From [Clostridium] innocuum (lineage in GTDB: Bacteria > Bacillota_I > Bacilli_A > Erysipelotrichales > Erysipelotrichaceae), in NCBI GenBank assembly GCA_012317185.1, contig CP048838.1, positions 2,418,001-2,482,000 of the forward strand: 64,000 bases of DNA, read 5' to 3'. Of this stretch, positions 49,055 to 58,125 are shown one piece after another. The notes beneath the pieces were generated by a model that saw nothing but the letters and a program-made list of their open reading frames with translations, was not told the DNA's origin and made no database searches. Every line of letters begins with the position of its first letter. The first letter of the stretch is position 1. The position numbers and the translations under genes were made by a program.

Positions 49055-49339
49055 TTACCTCATAAACAGCAGCATAATGCCCAGCTGAATGATTGTCAGC
49101 AGAATTGCAATAGCAAGTCCTGCAATACGGTTATCCGTGCAATCTGTATATAGAAGAATAACAGCCTCCAGTACAGGAATACACCAAATTGCGAATTCCT
49201 TATTCATGGTTCGATTTACCTCACCGCTCAAGCTGAACTGCATCGGAAGCTCATTTGGCAGGCGTGAATACAACAGCAGGGAAACAAGCAGTAAGCACAC
49301 CGGAATACCATAAGCACCGTATTTTTTCAAGAACACCAT
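49055..49339 (-). CDS. DUF1648 membrane protein
   Basis: 94 residues with three hydrophobic helices and the DUF1648 signature RLPNELPMQFSLSGEVNRTMNKEFAI, which forms the N-terminal half of full-length SdpI. Here it is split from the SdpI half by the regulator. GGAGGAATTC precedes the ATG. Cytoplasmic membrane. Confidence 0.85.
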   Translation of the reverse strand: MVFLKKYGAYGIPVCLLLVSLLLYSRLPNELPMQFSLSGEVNRTMNKEFAIWCIPVLEAVILLYTDCTDNRIAGLAIAILLTIIQLGIMLLFMR

Positions 49340-49359
49340 AAGAATTCCTCCTGTTTCTT

Positions 49360-49381
49360 TATTTAACTAATTAGTTAAATA
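49360..49381. promoter_or_regulatory. 22-bp perfect palindrome, SdpR-type operator
   Basis: Each arm is TATTTAACTAA, so the site is perfectly symmetric around 49370/49371. It lies just downstream of the -10 of the DUF1648-sdpR-sdpI operon, the position expected for an autorepressor operator. Confidence 0.8.
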
Positions 49382-49382
49382 T

Positions 49383-49411
49383 ATAATAATATGATTCCAG
49401 TAAACTGTCAA
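49383..49411 (-). promoter_or_regulatory. Promoter of the DUF1648-sdpR-sdpI operon
   Basis: Minus strand TTGACA (49406-49411), 17-bp spacer, TATTAT (49383-49388). Confidence 0.8.
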
Positions 49412-49554
49412 TAGCTGGCAGAACAAATCTAAACCAAGCAAATCTAAATCAATACAGAATCTTCACAATTCACGGCAAGTGCATACCTGTAAAATTCACC
49501 TGTTAACAATCAGACTACGATGCAAATGTAAAAGAACGTATCGTATCGCTTTCT

Positions 49555-49666
49555 GGTTCTTTCTCGATTGTGGGTAAACTTAACATAGGGAGACATCCAT
49601 ACGATTGTAGTTATCAATAGAAGTTGAAGTCTCCCTTTCGCAAACACCCTAAAGTAAGAAAGAACC
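49555..49666. repeat. Dispersed hairpin repeat, copy B
   Basis: 112 bp related to copy A at 17261-17365. Perfect 10-bp ends GGTTCTTTCT (49555-49564) and AGAAAGAACC (49657-49666) enclose an inner stem AGGGAGAC (49587-49594) / GTCTCCCT (49629-49636) and a conserved TTATCAATAGAAGTTGAAG loop. No gene is supported in 49412-49935. Confidence 0.75.
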
Positions 49667-49935
49667 TGCTTTCTAACAAATGCGATATTTCTTTTATTCT
49701 GAAAAACTGTGACAGCAACAAAAGGATGTCCCGAACACACGCAAACACTTACATCCTGCTTCCTGTCTTCGGCTATCAAGTCCATGCAGCATAGCTGCCT
49801 GCCAATGTCCCTTACATGGATATACAAATATATTCATATTTTTTAAATACTATCCCTGCAAAAAAGGCGCAAAGCGTGCTGTCACATGCCTTTGCACTCA
49901 AAACATTTCTTGCCCCTGTTAGGGTGTTTTAAAGA

Positions 49936-50208
49936 CTACTTCCAATTTTTTCTATGATCAACAATCAGTTTTATCAGGGCTCCCAGCATCAGAACGGAGA
50001 TACCAAGCATGATCAGACCCTTGAAAAACCCCTCTTTCTTCACAATGATTATGCCTGTCAGAAAGCTGCCCGTAATGATAAAGCCGAAAAACAGCAGCAA
50101 TACCAAGATCAGCGGTACGCGAATCCAGAGAGAAACTTTCTTGTTTCCTGCAGTATACAATGTTCCTTCCATTACGATTTCCATAATAATTTCCAGTAGC
50201 GTTTCCAT
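49936..50208 (-). CDS. Small membrane protein, unknown
   Basis: 90 residues. An amphipathic Met/Glu-rich start (METLLEIIMEIVMEGTLY) is followed by two long hydrophobic helices (VPLILVLLLFFGFIITGSFLTGIIIV and LIMLGISVLMLGALIKLIV) joined by KKEGFFKG. GGAGGAGATG precedes the ATG. It resembles small Firmicute membrane proteins of unknown function. Directly downstream of a decayed gene. Confidence 0.65.
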   Translation of the reverse strand: METLLEIIMEIVMEGTLYTAGNKKVSLWIRVPLILVLLLFFGFIITGSFLTGIIIVKKEGFFKGLIMLGISVLMLGALIKLIVDHRKNWK

Positions 50209-50252
50209 GGCATCTCCTCCTTCTTCATATTTTTACCGTACATCTGCATGTA

Positions 50253-50779
50253 TCAGGCTTTCCGCTTCGTTGTGATTCTCATATTGCCAATCCCATACTT
50301 TTTCATATACAGTTCATAGTTTTCATTCAGTTATACCTGAAGTTCTTCAATAGAGACAGCACGTATAGGATATCTGTCATTGCAATGATATCGAACAGAG
50401 GTATTCCTTTCTCACGCAGCAGCGTTTGCAAATCGTCGATTAAAGAAAATGCAGTGGATTCTATCTCGCAGCTTCCCCCATCTGTTTGCTATACGATGAA
50501 ATTCAAGGTGATATGATATCGGACTCCATACAGACTGCCGTAAGGTATTCGAGAAATTGGCACATCAATATGATCAATGTCACAATAGGGTATACACAGA
50601 CTGCTTTCATTTCTATGTTGCTGCAAGAAATGTTCAACCCGTATGCTATCCTGATCAAAATAGCATAGCAGGAGCATACCGGACCTTCTATGATGGGCAG
50701 CATATTTCCCATCCGCATACACATCACAAGGCAGTATGACAGATTTTGCTATCATCTGTATACATAAGCACTCCTCCAT
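50253..50779 (-). pseudogene. Decayed unknown gene
   Basis: ATG 50779 has a TAGGAG ribosome site. The frame reads MEECLCIQMIAKSVILPCDV...GSLYGVRYHITLNFIV, meets TAG at 50489-50491 and continues as QTDGGSCEIESTAFSLIDDL...FDIIAMTD. A frameshift near 50370 leads into RYPIRAVSIEELQV, a TAA, and LNENYELYMKKYGIGNMRITTKRKA ending at 50253. Three lesions in ~175 codons make it a pseudogene. The family is not recognised. Confidence 0.7.
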
Positions 50780-50904
50780 GGGTCGCTCCTATTTATGGTT
50801 AACTTCATTATATGACATTCCCTTTACAGTTACAACTTATTATAGGATTTTGCGCATCTTACGCGAATTTCGATATCCAACGCTTACTTTCCTTTTTTAC
50901 GCTG

Positions 50905-50940
50905 TTAAAAAAAGAGCCTCCTCTAGTTAGAGAAGACTCC
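50905..50940 (-). terminator. engB terminator
   Basis: GAGTCTTCTCT / AGAGGAGGCTC hairpin with a 3-nt loop on the minus strand, followed by TTTTTTT. Confidence 0.7.
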
Positions 50941-50952
50941 GGGTGCTTCTTA

Positions 50953-51543
50953 TCAGGAAGTGAACAGCGGTATGAGATAGCTCCAGATTTCCTCCATTCC
51001 CTGCTTTTCTACAGCTGAGAAAGGAAACAGGGGCTCATCCGCATTCAGCTTCAGTGTCTTACGGATGTTTGCGAAATGATAGGCGCGCTTGGTCGGCGGC
51101 ACCTTATCGCACTTGGTTGCCACAACTGCAACAGGGATTTCATAATAACGGGCAAATTCCAGCATCGTCATATCATCATCCGTCGGCTTATGTCTGGCAT
51201 CCACAAGAATCACAACACCTTTTTTCTGCGTTCGTTCAGAGAAATAATCCTCCATCATCTGTCCGAATTTGATCAGCTGTGTTTTCGAGATATTCGCATA
51301 GCCGTATCCGGGAACATCTACAAACATATACTTGTCATCCAGATTGAAGAAATTCAGCAGTCTGGTCTTGCCGGGCGTATTCCCGACATAGGCCAGCTTT
51401 TTGCGTCCGCACATGGCATTGATGAAGCTGCTTTTGCCGACATTGCTTCGGCCAGCCAGAACAATTTCCGGCAGTGTCGTATCCGGCCATGATTTCTTAT
51501 CCGGTGCGGAAATGACCAGCTCCGCTTTCTGAAATTGTATCAT
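50953..51543 (-). CDS. engB: Ribosome biogenesis GTP-binding protein YsxC/YihA
   Basis: A 196-residue TRAFAC GTPase for large-subunit assembly. G1 GRSNVGKSSFIN, G2/G3 TPGKTRLLNFF and DVPGYGYANISK, G4 VATKCDK and the C-terminal FPFSAVEKQG (G5) are intact. Start ATG 51543 lies one base after the lon stop; the longer reading to 51606 overlaps lon. The lon-ysxC order is conserved in Bacillus. Confidence 0.95.
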   Translation of the reverse strand: MIQFQKAELVISAPDKKSWPDTTLPEIVLAGRSNVGKSSFINAMCGRKKLAYVGNTPGKTRLLNFFNLDDKYMFVDVPGYGYANISKTQLIKFGQMMEDYFSERTQKKGVVILVDARHKPTDDDMTMLEFARYYEIPVAVVATKCDKVPPTKRAYHFANIRKTLKLNADEPLFPFSAVEKQGMEEIWSYLIPLFTS

Positions 51544-51544
51544 G

Positions 51545-53869
51545 CTATTTAACCAGGGCAACATCCAGCACCTGAGACACACGTTCCACAGGTACGAAGT
51601 TGACACTTTCCTTTACCGTTGCCGGTACATCATCCAAATCCTTGACATTGGCCTTTGGAATGACGATTGTCGTAATTCCACAACGATGTGCCGCCATGGA
51701 TTTTTCCTTCAGACCGCCGATTGGCAGGACATTTCCACGCAGTGTGACCTCTCCAGTCATTGCCAGATTGGCTTTGACCGGCGTATCGCTCAAAGAGGAT
51801 ACCAGAGCGGTTGTCAGCGTTACACCGGCGCTTGGTCCATCCTTTGGAACGGCCCCTTCCGGTACGTGGATATGAATATCGTTCTTTTCGAACACCTCCG
51901 GCTGGATTTTGTATTTTTTGGCATTGGCGCGTACATAATCATAGGCAATGGTTGCGGATTCCTTCATGACATCCCCTAGCTGACCGGTGATGACCAGTTT
52001 TCCCTTACCTTCAAAATGATTGACCTCAACCTGCAGCACATCGCCTCCGAAGGAGGTATATGCCAGGCCGGTAACCGTACCGATCTGATCCTTTGTTTCC
52101 CGCTTGCCGTATTCGAATTTCTCATGACCGAGCCATTCCTTCACCAGCTTTTTGGTTACCTTGATACTGCGCTTATTGTCCTTCAGGATTGCCAGCACAC
52201 TCTTACGGCAGACGGTCGCAATCACACGCTCCAGCTGTCGAACACCGCTTTCTCTTGTATAATATCGAATCAGGAAGCTGATCATTTCATCATCGATTTT
52301 CAGCTGCGATGTTTTCAAACCGTTTTCCTTGATCTGCTTCGGCACCAGATGACGCTTGGCAATCTCGATTTTCTCCAGCTCGGTATAGGAGCTGAGCTCG
52401 ATGATTTCCAGACGGTCACGCAATGCATTTGGTATATTCTCCAGATAATTTGCCGTTGCGATAAAGAGTACCTTGCTTAAGTCATACGGCTCTTCGATAT
52501 AGTGATCGGAGAAAAGAGAGTTCTGTTCCGGATCCAATACCTCCAGCATGGCACTCGCAGGATCGCCCTTGTAATCACTTGCCATCTTGTCGATTTCATC
52601 AATCAGGAAGACAGGATTCACTGTCCCTGCTTTTTTCATTGCCTGAATAAATCTTCCCGGCATACTTCCCAGATAGGTTCTGCGGTGTCCTCTGATTTCA
52701 GATTCATCCTTCACACCACCCAGTGATATTTTCACAAATTTGCGGTCGAGTGCTCTTGCGACGGATTTCGCAAGGGATGTTTTACCGACACCGGGAGGAC
52801 CAACCAGACAGATAATCGGTGCACGAAGAGAATTCGTCATCTGCTTGACAGCCAGATACTCCAGAATACGCTCCTTGATTTTTTCCAGACCGTAATGATC
52901 CGCATCCAGAATCTCACTTGCCAGATTCAGATCCTCGTTGTCCCTGGATTCCTGCCACCACGGCAGATCCATCATCCAGTCGATATACGTTTTGATAACA
53001 CCGGTTTCTCCACTTGCGGCTGGCAGCATTTCATAGCGGGACAGTTCATCTCTGATCTTATCCTTAATGCTGTCAGGGTACGGATTTTCTTCCAGACGCT
53101 TGCGAATCGCATCCACATCCTTATCGGTATCCGGCACATCACCAAGCTCTTCCTTGATGGCACGCATCTTCTCCCGCAGGTAGTATTCCTTCTGACTTTC
53201 CTCAATTCTTGTTTTTACCTTGTCATTGATTTTATTCTCAATCTGTGATAATTCCTTTTCACTCTCGATTTCCTGAAGAATCAGGTACAGACGCTCATTC
53301 ACACCTAATGTTTCCAGCAGCTCCTGTCGCTTTTCAAGCGTAAAAGGAAACAGCTGTGCTATCTGATCAGAAAGCACAGGTGCGGAAACGCCCTTTGCCA
53401 GTTCATTGATCATTTCTTTCGGAATGGTCTGGGAAACCGCCTCGATTTCTTCAAACTGCTTGGCGATTTTTCTTACCAGAGCAACCTCTTCCATCGGATC
53501 CTGCGCAATATCGGTTTTGACTTCCGCCGTTACACTCATCAGTGTATCATCGTTGATGATCGTATGCAGCTCCACACGCTGCATACCTCTGAACTTCACA
53601 CGCAGATAACCATCCATTCTGCGGATATGCTTGATCTGACAAAGAGTACCATAGGAATATACGTCATTCACATCAGGCTCTTCCAGTGCCAGATCCCGCT
53701 GTGCTACCAGAACGACCTGACTTTCGTATTTTTCCTGTGCTTCTTCTACTGCACGCGTAGACTTTTCTCTACCGACATCGATGATGACTTCCTGATTCGG
53801 AAACACTACAACACCGCGCGTACAGACCAAAGGAAGCTGTACAATTGGATTTGCATCGTTTTCATTCAT
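51545..53869 (-). CDS. lon: ATP-dependent protease La
   Basis: A 774-residue LonA protease. N-terminal substrate domain (QLPLVCTRGVVVFPNQEVIIDVGR), AAA+ module with Walker A GPPGVGKTSLAKS, Walker B PVFLIDEIDKM, arginine-finger region, and the C-terminal Ser-Lys protease with GPSAGVTL (Ser) and LKEKSMAAHR (Lys). ATG 53869 is chosen over an earlier in-frame start because it follows AGGAG and matches the family. Degrades misfolded and regulatory proteins. Between tig and engB; a terminator separates it from tig. Confidence 0.96.
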   Translation of the reverse strand: MNENDANPIVQLPLVCTRGVVVFPNQEVIIDVGREKSTRAVEEAQEKYESQVVLVAQRDLALEEPDVNDVYSYGTLCQIKHIRRMDGYLRVKFRGMQRVELHTIINDDTLMSVTAEVKTDIAQDPMEEVALVRKIAKQFEEIEAVSQTIPKEMINELAKGVSAPVLSDQIAQLFPFTLEKRQELLETLGVNERLYLILQEIESEKELSQIENKINDKVKTRIEESQKEYYLREKMRAIKEELGDVPDTDKDVDAIRKRLEENPYPDSIKDKIRDELSRYEMLPAASGETGVIKTYIDWMMDLPWWQESRDNEDLNLASEILDADHYGLEKIKERILEYLAVKQMTNSLRAPIICLVGPPGVGKTSLAKSVARALDRKFVKISLGGVKDESEIRGHRRTYLGSMPGRFIQAMKKAGTVNPVFLIDEIDKMASDYKGDPASAMLEVLDPEQNSLFSDHYIEEPYDLSKVLFIATANYLENIPNALRDRLEIIELSSYTELEKIEIAKRHLVPKQIKENGLKTSQLKIDDEMISFLIRYYTRESGVRQLERVIATVCRKSVLAILKDNKRSIKVTKKLVKEWLGHEKFEYGKRETKDQIGTVTGLAYTSFGGDVLQVEVNHFEGKGKLVITGQLGDVMKESATIAYDYVRANAKKYKIQPEVFEKNDIHIHVPEGAVPKDGPSAGVTLTTALVSSLSDTPVKANLAMTGEVTLRGNVLPIGGLKEKSMAAHRCGITTIVIPKANVKDLDDVPATVKESVNFVPVERVSQVLDVALVK

Positions 53870-53894
53870 GATTCCTACACTCCTTTCCATAGGC

Positions 53895-53921
53895 AAAAAA
53901 GACGCGCTCCAGCGTCTTTTG
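53895..53921 (-). terminator. tig terminator / lon attenuator
   Basis: AAAAGACGC / GCGTCTTTT hairpin with 6-nt loop and a T-tract on the minus strand, between the tig stop and the lon start. Transcription of lon would need readthrough or a promoter inside tig. Confidence 0.75.
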
Positions 53922-53929
53922 CAGCATGA

Positions 53930-55207
53930 TTACTTGCCCGTTGCTTCTTTGACAAGCTCTAATGCTTTGCGGATACGTAAATCATACGACACCGCATCGT
54001 TGGAAATCAACTGTTTTACCTGCTCAACCGGCATTTGATACATATTGGCGATATTTTCCAGCTCATTGTTGACATCCTCTTCACTTATTTCAATCTTTTC
54101 TTCCGCTGCAATAGCTTCCAGAACTAAACGCACTTTTACTTTATTGAAGGCATCCTTGCCCATTTCCTCACGAATCATTTCATCTGTCTGCCCAGTTACC
54201 TGCTTGAACTGCTCCAGACCGAATCCCTGAGACTGCAGACGCTGTTCGAAATCACGCACAAGGCTGTCTGTTTCCTCTTCGATCATAACCTGTGGAATTT
54301 CCACCTCGGCATTTTCTGTAACGGCTGTCAGAATTTCATTTTCAAATTTCTGCTCCGCCTGGTTTTTCTTGCTTTCTTCAAGGTTTTTACGGGAATATTC
54401 CTTGAATGCTTCCAGTGTTTCCACATTTTCGATTTCTGCCTGTTTTACCAGTTCATCATCTGCTTCCGGAAGTACCTTGGATTTGATTTCGTGAACAGTC
54501 ACCTTAAAGACAACCGGCTGACCTGCAAGCTCCTCTGCCTGATAATCTTCCGGAAAGGTTACATTGATATCCTTTGTTTCTTCAATTCCCATGCCCAGAA
54601 CCTGTTCTTCAAAGCCCGGAATAAAGCTTCCGCTTCCAATTACGAGCGGGTATGCTTCTCCCTTACCGCCTTCGAATGCAACACCTTCCTTGAAGCCTTC
54701 AAAGTCAATCACAGCAGTATCTCCGTTTTCAACCTTGCCTTCTTCTTTCACTACAAGATCCGCAAAACGCTCCTGCAGACGTGTGATTTCCTCTTCAACA
54801 TCCGCATCGCTTACTTCAACAGCTTCCTTTGTGATATCCAGGCCCTTGTATGCTCCCAGCTTCACCTCCGGCTTTACTGTTACGTTGAATTTGAATGTTA
54901 CCTTATCCTCATCGATGCTTTCGATATCCAGTGCCGGACGGGAAATCACCCACAAATCATGTTCCTTGATTCCTGCACTTAATGCATCTCCTGCAACCTC
55001 ATCGATTGCTTCCATCAATATATTCTGAGAGCTGATCTGCTTTCTTACCAGTTTCTCAGGAGCCTGACCCGGACGGAATCCCGGCAGATTTACTTTCTTT
55101 GCCAGTTTTCTGAATGCTTTTTTCTGAGCATCCTTCCAGGTATCACCTTCGACAGTCGCTGTTAATTCACCTGTTGATTTTTCTTTTAATTCCCATGTTG
55201 AACTCAT
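53930..55207 (-). CDS. tig: Trigger factor
   Basis: A 425-residue ribosome-bound chaperone and prolyl isomerase. The ribosome-binding N-domain has LPGFRPGQAPEKLV, the FKBP-like domain spans ~150-245 (GDTAVIDFEGFKEGVAFEGGKGE), and a long C-terminal helical arm follows. GTAGGAGG precedes the ATG. tig-lon-ysxC order matches Bacillus, but clpX is absent between them here. Confidence 0.96.
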   Translation of the reverse strand: MSSTWELKEKSTGELTATVEGDTWKDAQKKAFRKLAKKVNLPGFRPGQAPEKLVRKQISSQNILMEAIDEVAGDALSAGIKEHDLWVISRPALDIESIDEDKVTFKFNVTVKPEVKLGAYKGLDITKEAVEVSDADVEEEITRLQERFADLVVKEEGKVENGDTAVIDFEGFKEGVAFEGGKGEAYPLVIGSGSFIPGFEEQVLGMGIEETKDINVTFPEDYQAEELAGQPVVFKVTVHEIKSKVLPEADDELVKQAEIENVETLEAFKEYSRKNLEESKKNQAEQKFENEILTAVTENAEVEIPQVMIEEETDSLVRDFEQRLQSQGFGLEQFKQVTGQTDEMIREEMGKDAFNKVKVRLVLEAIAAEEKIEISEEDVNNELENIANMYQMPVEQVKQLISNDAVSYDLRIRKALELVKEATGK

Positions 55208-55247
55208 TGTTCATACCTCCTACGTATCAATCTCTTCGCACACAGCA

Positions 55248-55970
55248 TTACATTTCATGCTTCCTTAATAATAATTCATAACCCCTGTATTGTGCAAGAC
55301 CTTTTTCTTCCTCAAAGAGCATCCATGCCTCATGTTCCTCATAGGCATGAAACACATAGGCAGTCACAGCAGCAGCCAGCGGCAGTGCCTCATCCTCTTC
55401 AATATTGAAGGGCAGACGTAGATACGCCTCCTTCACCAAAGTTTCCACACACATCATCGTAAATGTCGGATTGTCGTTTTCAAACCAGTCCTTCAGATAA
55501 TTCACCGCTTCCAGTGCCCCCTCGCTTTCCATAGGCGCATCCAGACTGCACGGAGAGAAGGTAACCTCAAGACCGTCGATATCCACACTGACCTCATCGG
55601 TAATGTTTTGTTCCATCATGGCTTCGATCATCAGAGAACGAACCAGATAGTGCGGGTTTTGAGACAGATAGTCCGCCACAGCATCCATGTGATTACGAAT
55701 ATTACTTTTTTTCAGCTGTTCAATCGCAAGAAACGCTTCCTCCAGAGAACCTTTCAGCAGAGTTTCAATGTCCTCTTCCCGAACTGCGGTATCTTTCCAT
55801 TTACACTCACTGCGACACTGGTTATAGTATGCGATCAATGGTTCCTCATATTCCCTTGGAATATACGGCATGGAGAGTTCCTCATCCAGAATGGCATATG
55901 CTTCGGCAAACTGCGCATCCTTCATCAGAGTTTCCACCTTTTTTAGAATATCCTCATAATAAGTATCCAT
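55248..55970 (-). CDS. DUF3196 family protein
   Basis: 240 residues from ATG 55970, after AAAGGAG. Helical throughout; EDILKKVETLMKDAQFAEAYAILDEELSMPYIPREYE opens the DUF3196 pattern found in Firmicutes upstream of tig. Contains TPR-like helix pairs and an acidic C-terminal half with LPFNIEEDEALPLAAAVTAY. The role is unknown. First gene of the probable DUF3196-tig transcript. Confidence 0.8.
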   Translation of the reverse strand: MDTYYEDILKKVETLMKDAQFAEAYAILDEELSMPYIPREYEEPLIAYYNQCRSECKWKDTAVREEDIETLLKGSLEEAFLAIEQLKKSNIRNHMDAVADYLSQNPHYLVRSLMIEAMMEQNITDEVSVDIDGLEVTFSPCSLDAPMESEGALEAVNYLKDWFENDNPTFTMMCVETLVKEAYLRLPFNIEEDEALPLAAAVTAYVFHAYEEHEAWMLFEEEKGLAQYRGYELLLRKHEM

Positions 55971-56398
55971 GGTTTCTCCTTTACGACTAAACATACACTA
56001 ATATAGCATAATCGCTCGTTTTTATCAATTATAAAGTAGCTTCTGATCCCATTTTCGTAACATTTCTCTACAGTTTCACATAATCCTGACAAAATCTTCG
56101 AAAACACTCATTCGTTTCGCACGTTCGCATAACGCATCGATAGCACACCTTGCTGTGTGAGCATATACAGCTTGATTCCGCCTGCCGTCCCTGAGCAGTC
56201 ATGAAGCCTCGTCTTGATTCCCACTGTATCCGTATCAGCGCACACATTCCAGGAAACATGCGGAAGCAGCCGGGACGTTTTTTACGATTAACCCCAAAAG
56301 CAAGTGAGCATCCACGGCAATTTACCTTCTGAAAACAGATGCCTTTCCTATATATTATATAAGTGACGGTCTAAGCTTCTTTTTCCATATGAAAGCCA
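55971..56398. other. Intergenic, promoter and nothing else recognised
   Basis: Apart from the promoter at 56000-56028 no gene is supported; the minus-strand ORF 56068-56259 is Cys/Arg-rich without likeness. Confidence 0.4.
56000..56028 (-). promoter_or_regulatory. Promoter of DUF3196-tig
   Basis: Minus strand TTGATA (56023-56028), 17-bp spacer, TATATT (56000-56005), in an extended TGCTATATT context. Confidence 0.75.
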
Positions 56399-56408
56399 CC
56401 TCAGCGGA
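56399..56408. repeat. Target site duplication, left copy
   Basis: CCTCAGCGGA, identical to 58116-58125, immediately outside the IS left end. Confidence 0.9.
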
Positions 56409-58115
56409 CAATGTCATTAAGTTAAGAGGATGAAAACAAACAGGATGCGGTTTTATTTTATCTCATTCTGATAGGATTAAGAGTATTCTGAAAAAATGCA
56501 TGACAAAAAGAAGATTTTTCAAGCAATTTATAAACTTTTGAGTTATAATTATATCGTATTAAGAAAAGCGGTAGTTGAAACATACTAGCGTTTGTGATTT
56601 CATAAGCCTCTTACATTTTCGATTTTGGCGGATTGGTAAGATATCTTGTGAAATGAGAGTTTCAAGATCAGGCGGGTGACCGCCTTTTCTTTTATAATGC
56701 TGGATAAAATAGCGACAATGATGTATCGCCATTTTTTTGTTTATCGCATAAGAATACTTTTTTTTCTTACCCTTTCCCTTTGGCTTTTTATTTATTATAT
56801 GATGAGCCATAATAAAAGATATATGATACAGTATCATCCTTGCCCAAATCTCCTGTTGGATGCTTTCTCGTTTTTTCGCATGAACAGCACACAGATCCGC
56901 TGAATATTTAAGGTCACGGAACGATAATTCTATACCCCATCGAGTATTGTATATTTCTTTTATTTCATCCTTACTAAATTCATCCCGGCTTAAATTTGTG
57001 ATGATCGATTCATATTCTTCACTACCATCCAGCTTAAATCGAACTACACGGAAATGAAGTACATACTCAGGATTATGTTCATCAATAAAATCAAACGTAG
57101 ATGTAGTAGATAAGAAACGATATCTCTCTGGTTGAGATTTTATATCTTTGGTCTGTTTTCTTGTCAATGTGATATGTAAATCCAAATCAAATTCTTCATC
57201 TGGCAGATTGAATTTTCTTAAAAGACTGGAAATCGAGTGTATATCTTTCACACGTATCAAAAAGGACTTACCCGACTGTATGATATGTGCCATAGTATTC
57301 CAGGTTGCATAATTTCTATCTGCGATAAAAATAGCATTATCATCGTGAAAACGTTCAACTATTTTCCACATGGCTTCGACCTCGTTCTTACTATGAATCC
57401 CTTGAACGATCGTATCTAAATAACGATGGTTTAAAACATCATAGCTGACATTAAGATGAAAAGCAGATAGAAATTTTCCTTTCGATGCACTTTTATGTAA
57501 CGTATCGGGATCACTAAAATCAAGTGGTATTTGCATTTCAGACCCATCGACCGCAATAAGATGATAGCCCTTATATAAATTATCAGGTGGAAATGCTTTA
57601 TTCAGTTCATTCAAAATATATTGAAAAACACGTGAAGAAATTTTAGAACGTGCCTGGACAAGTGCAGAGGCAGTTGGGGTATTATTTGAGTAATGGAAAA
57701 AATCAAGTAGTTCTTCCCGGATAGGCTTACCCGCCATTGATAAGATGAATGAAATAGTATCTTTAAAAGATAGCTTTCTAGATTTACGAGTGAAATCAGA
57801 ACTTTCATGTGTGACAAAATGTTGATCATATTTCAAACGATCCGCCTTATTTAAAATCTTATCCAAAGAATTGAAAAGTGTTTTATGAATAGAAATCATA
57901 CCACAATCCCCTCAATTCTTTTATCAGATATGAAGGTAGAACAAGCATTGAAATTATTACTAAGGATCATATAAGATCACCTCCTACACCTTACAAAAGC
58001 GCGAAGTGTAACGGAGCGCACGATTTTTCTGATTTTGTCAAGCCTAAATAAAAAAGACACCTATACTTTTTGTATAAATGTCTCTCATCTATTTTTCTTT
58101 AACTTAATGACATTG
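56409..58115 (-). mobile_element. Complete IS4-family insertion sequence, 1707 bp
   Basis: Ends CAATGTCATTAAGTTAA (56409-56425) and its complement (58099-58115) flank one transposase gene. A 10-bp direct target repeat (CCTCAGCGGA) on both sides marks a recent, intact insertion. The right target copy contains the stop codon of the GGDEF gene, so insertion left that protein unchanged. Confidence 0.92.
56559..57899 (-). CDS. IS4-family transposase
   Basis: A 446-residue DDE transposase. The IS4 signature Y-x2-R-x3-E-x6-K is seen as YNTRWGIELSFRDLK; the DDE aspartates are in LIAVDGSEMQ and FIADRNYATW. GAGGGG lies 8 nt before the ATG. The frame is complete, so the element could be active. It carries no passenger gene. 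Confidence 0.93.
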   Translation of the reverse strand: MISIHKTLFNSLDKILNKADRLKYDQHFVTHESSDFTRKSRKLSFKDTISFILSMAGKPIREELLDFFHYSNNTPTASALVQARSKISSRVFQYILNELNKAFPPDNLYKGYHLIAVDGSEMQIPLDFSDPDTLHKSASKGKFLSAFHLNVSYDVLNHRYLDTIVQGIHSKNEVEAMWKIVERFHDDNAIFIADRNYATWNTMAHIIQSGKSFLIRVKDIHSISSLLRKFNLPDEEFDLDLHITLTRKQTKDIKSQPERYRFLSTTSTFDFIDEHNPEYVLHFRVVRFKLDGSEEYESIITNLSRDEFSKDEIKEIYNTRWGIELSFRDLKYSADLCAVHAKKRESIQQEIWARMILYHISFIMAHHIINKKPKGKGKKKKYSYAINKKMAIHHCRYFIQHYKRKGGHPPDLETLISQDILPIRQNRKCKRLMKSQTLVCFNYRFS

Positions 58116-58125
58116 CCTCAGCGGA
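58116..58125. repeat. Target site duplication, right copy
   Basis: CCTCAGCGGA; reverse complement TCCGCTGAGG includes the TGA stop of the GGDEF protein. Confidence 0.9.

Noticed and set aside
49510..49827. 105-codon minus-strand ORF
   Set aside because: It runs through repeat copy B; the related frame in copy A differs and no ribosome site is present.
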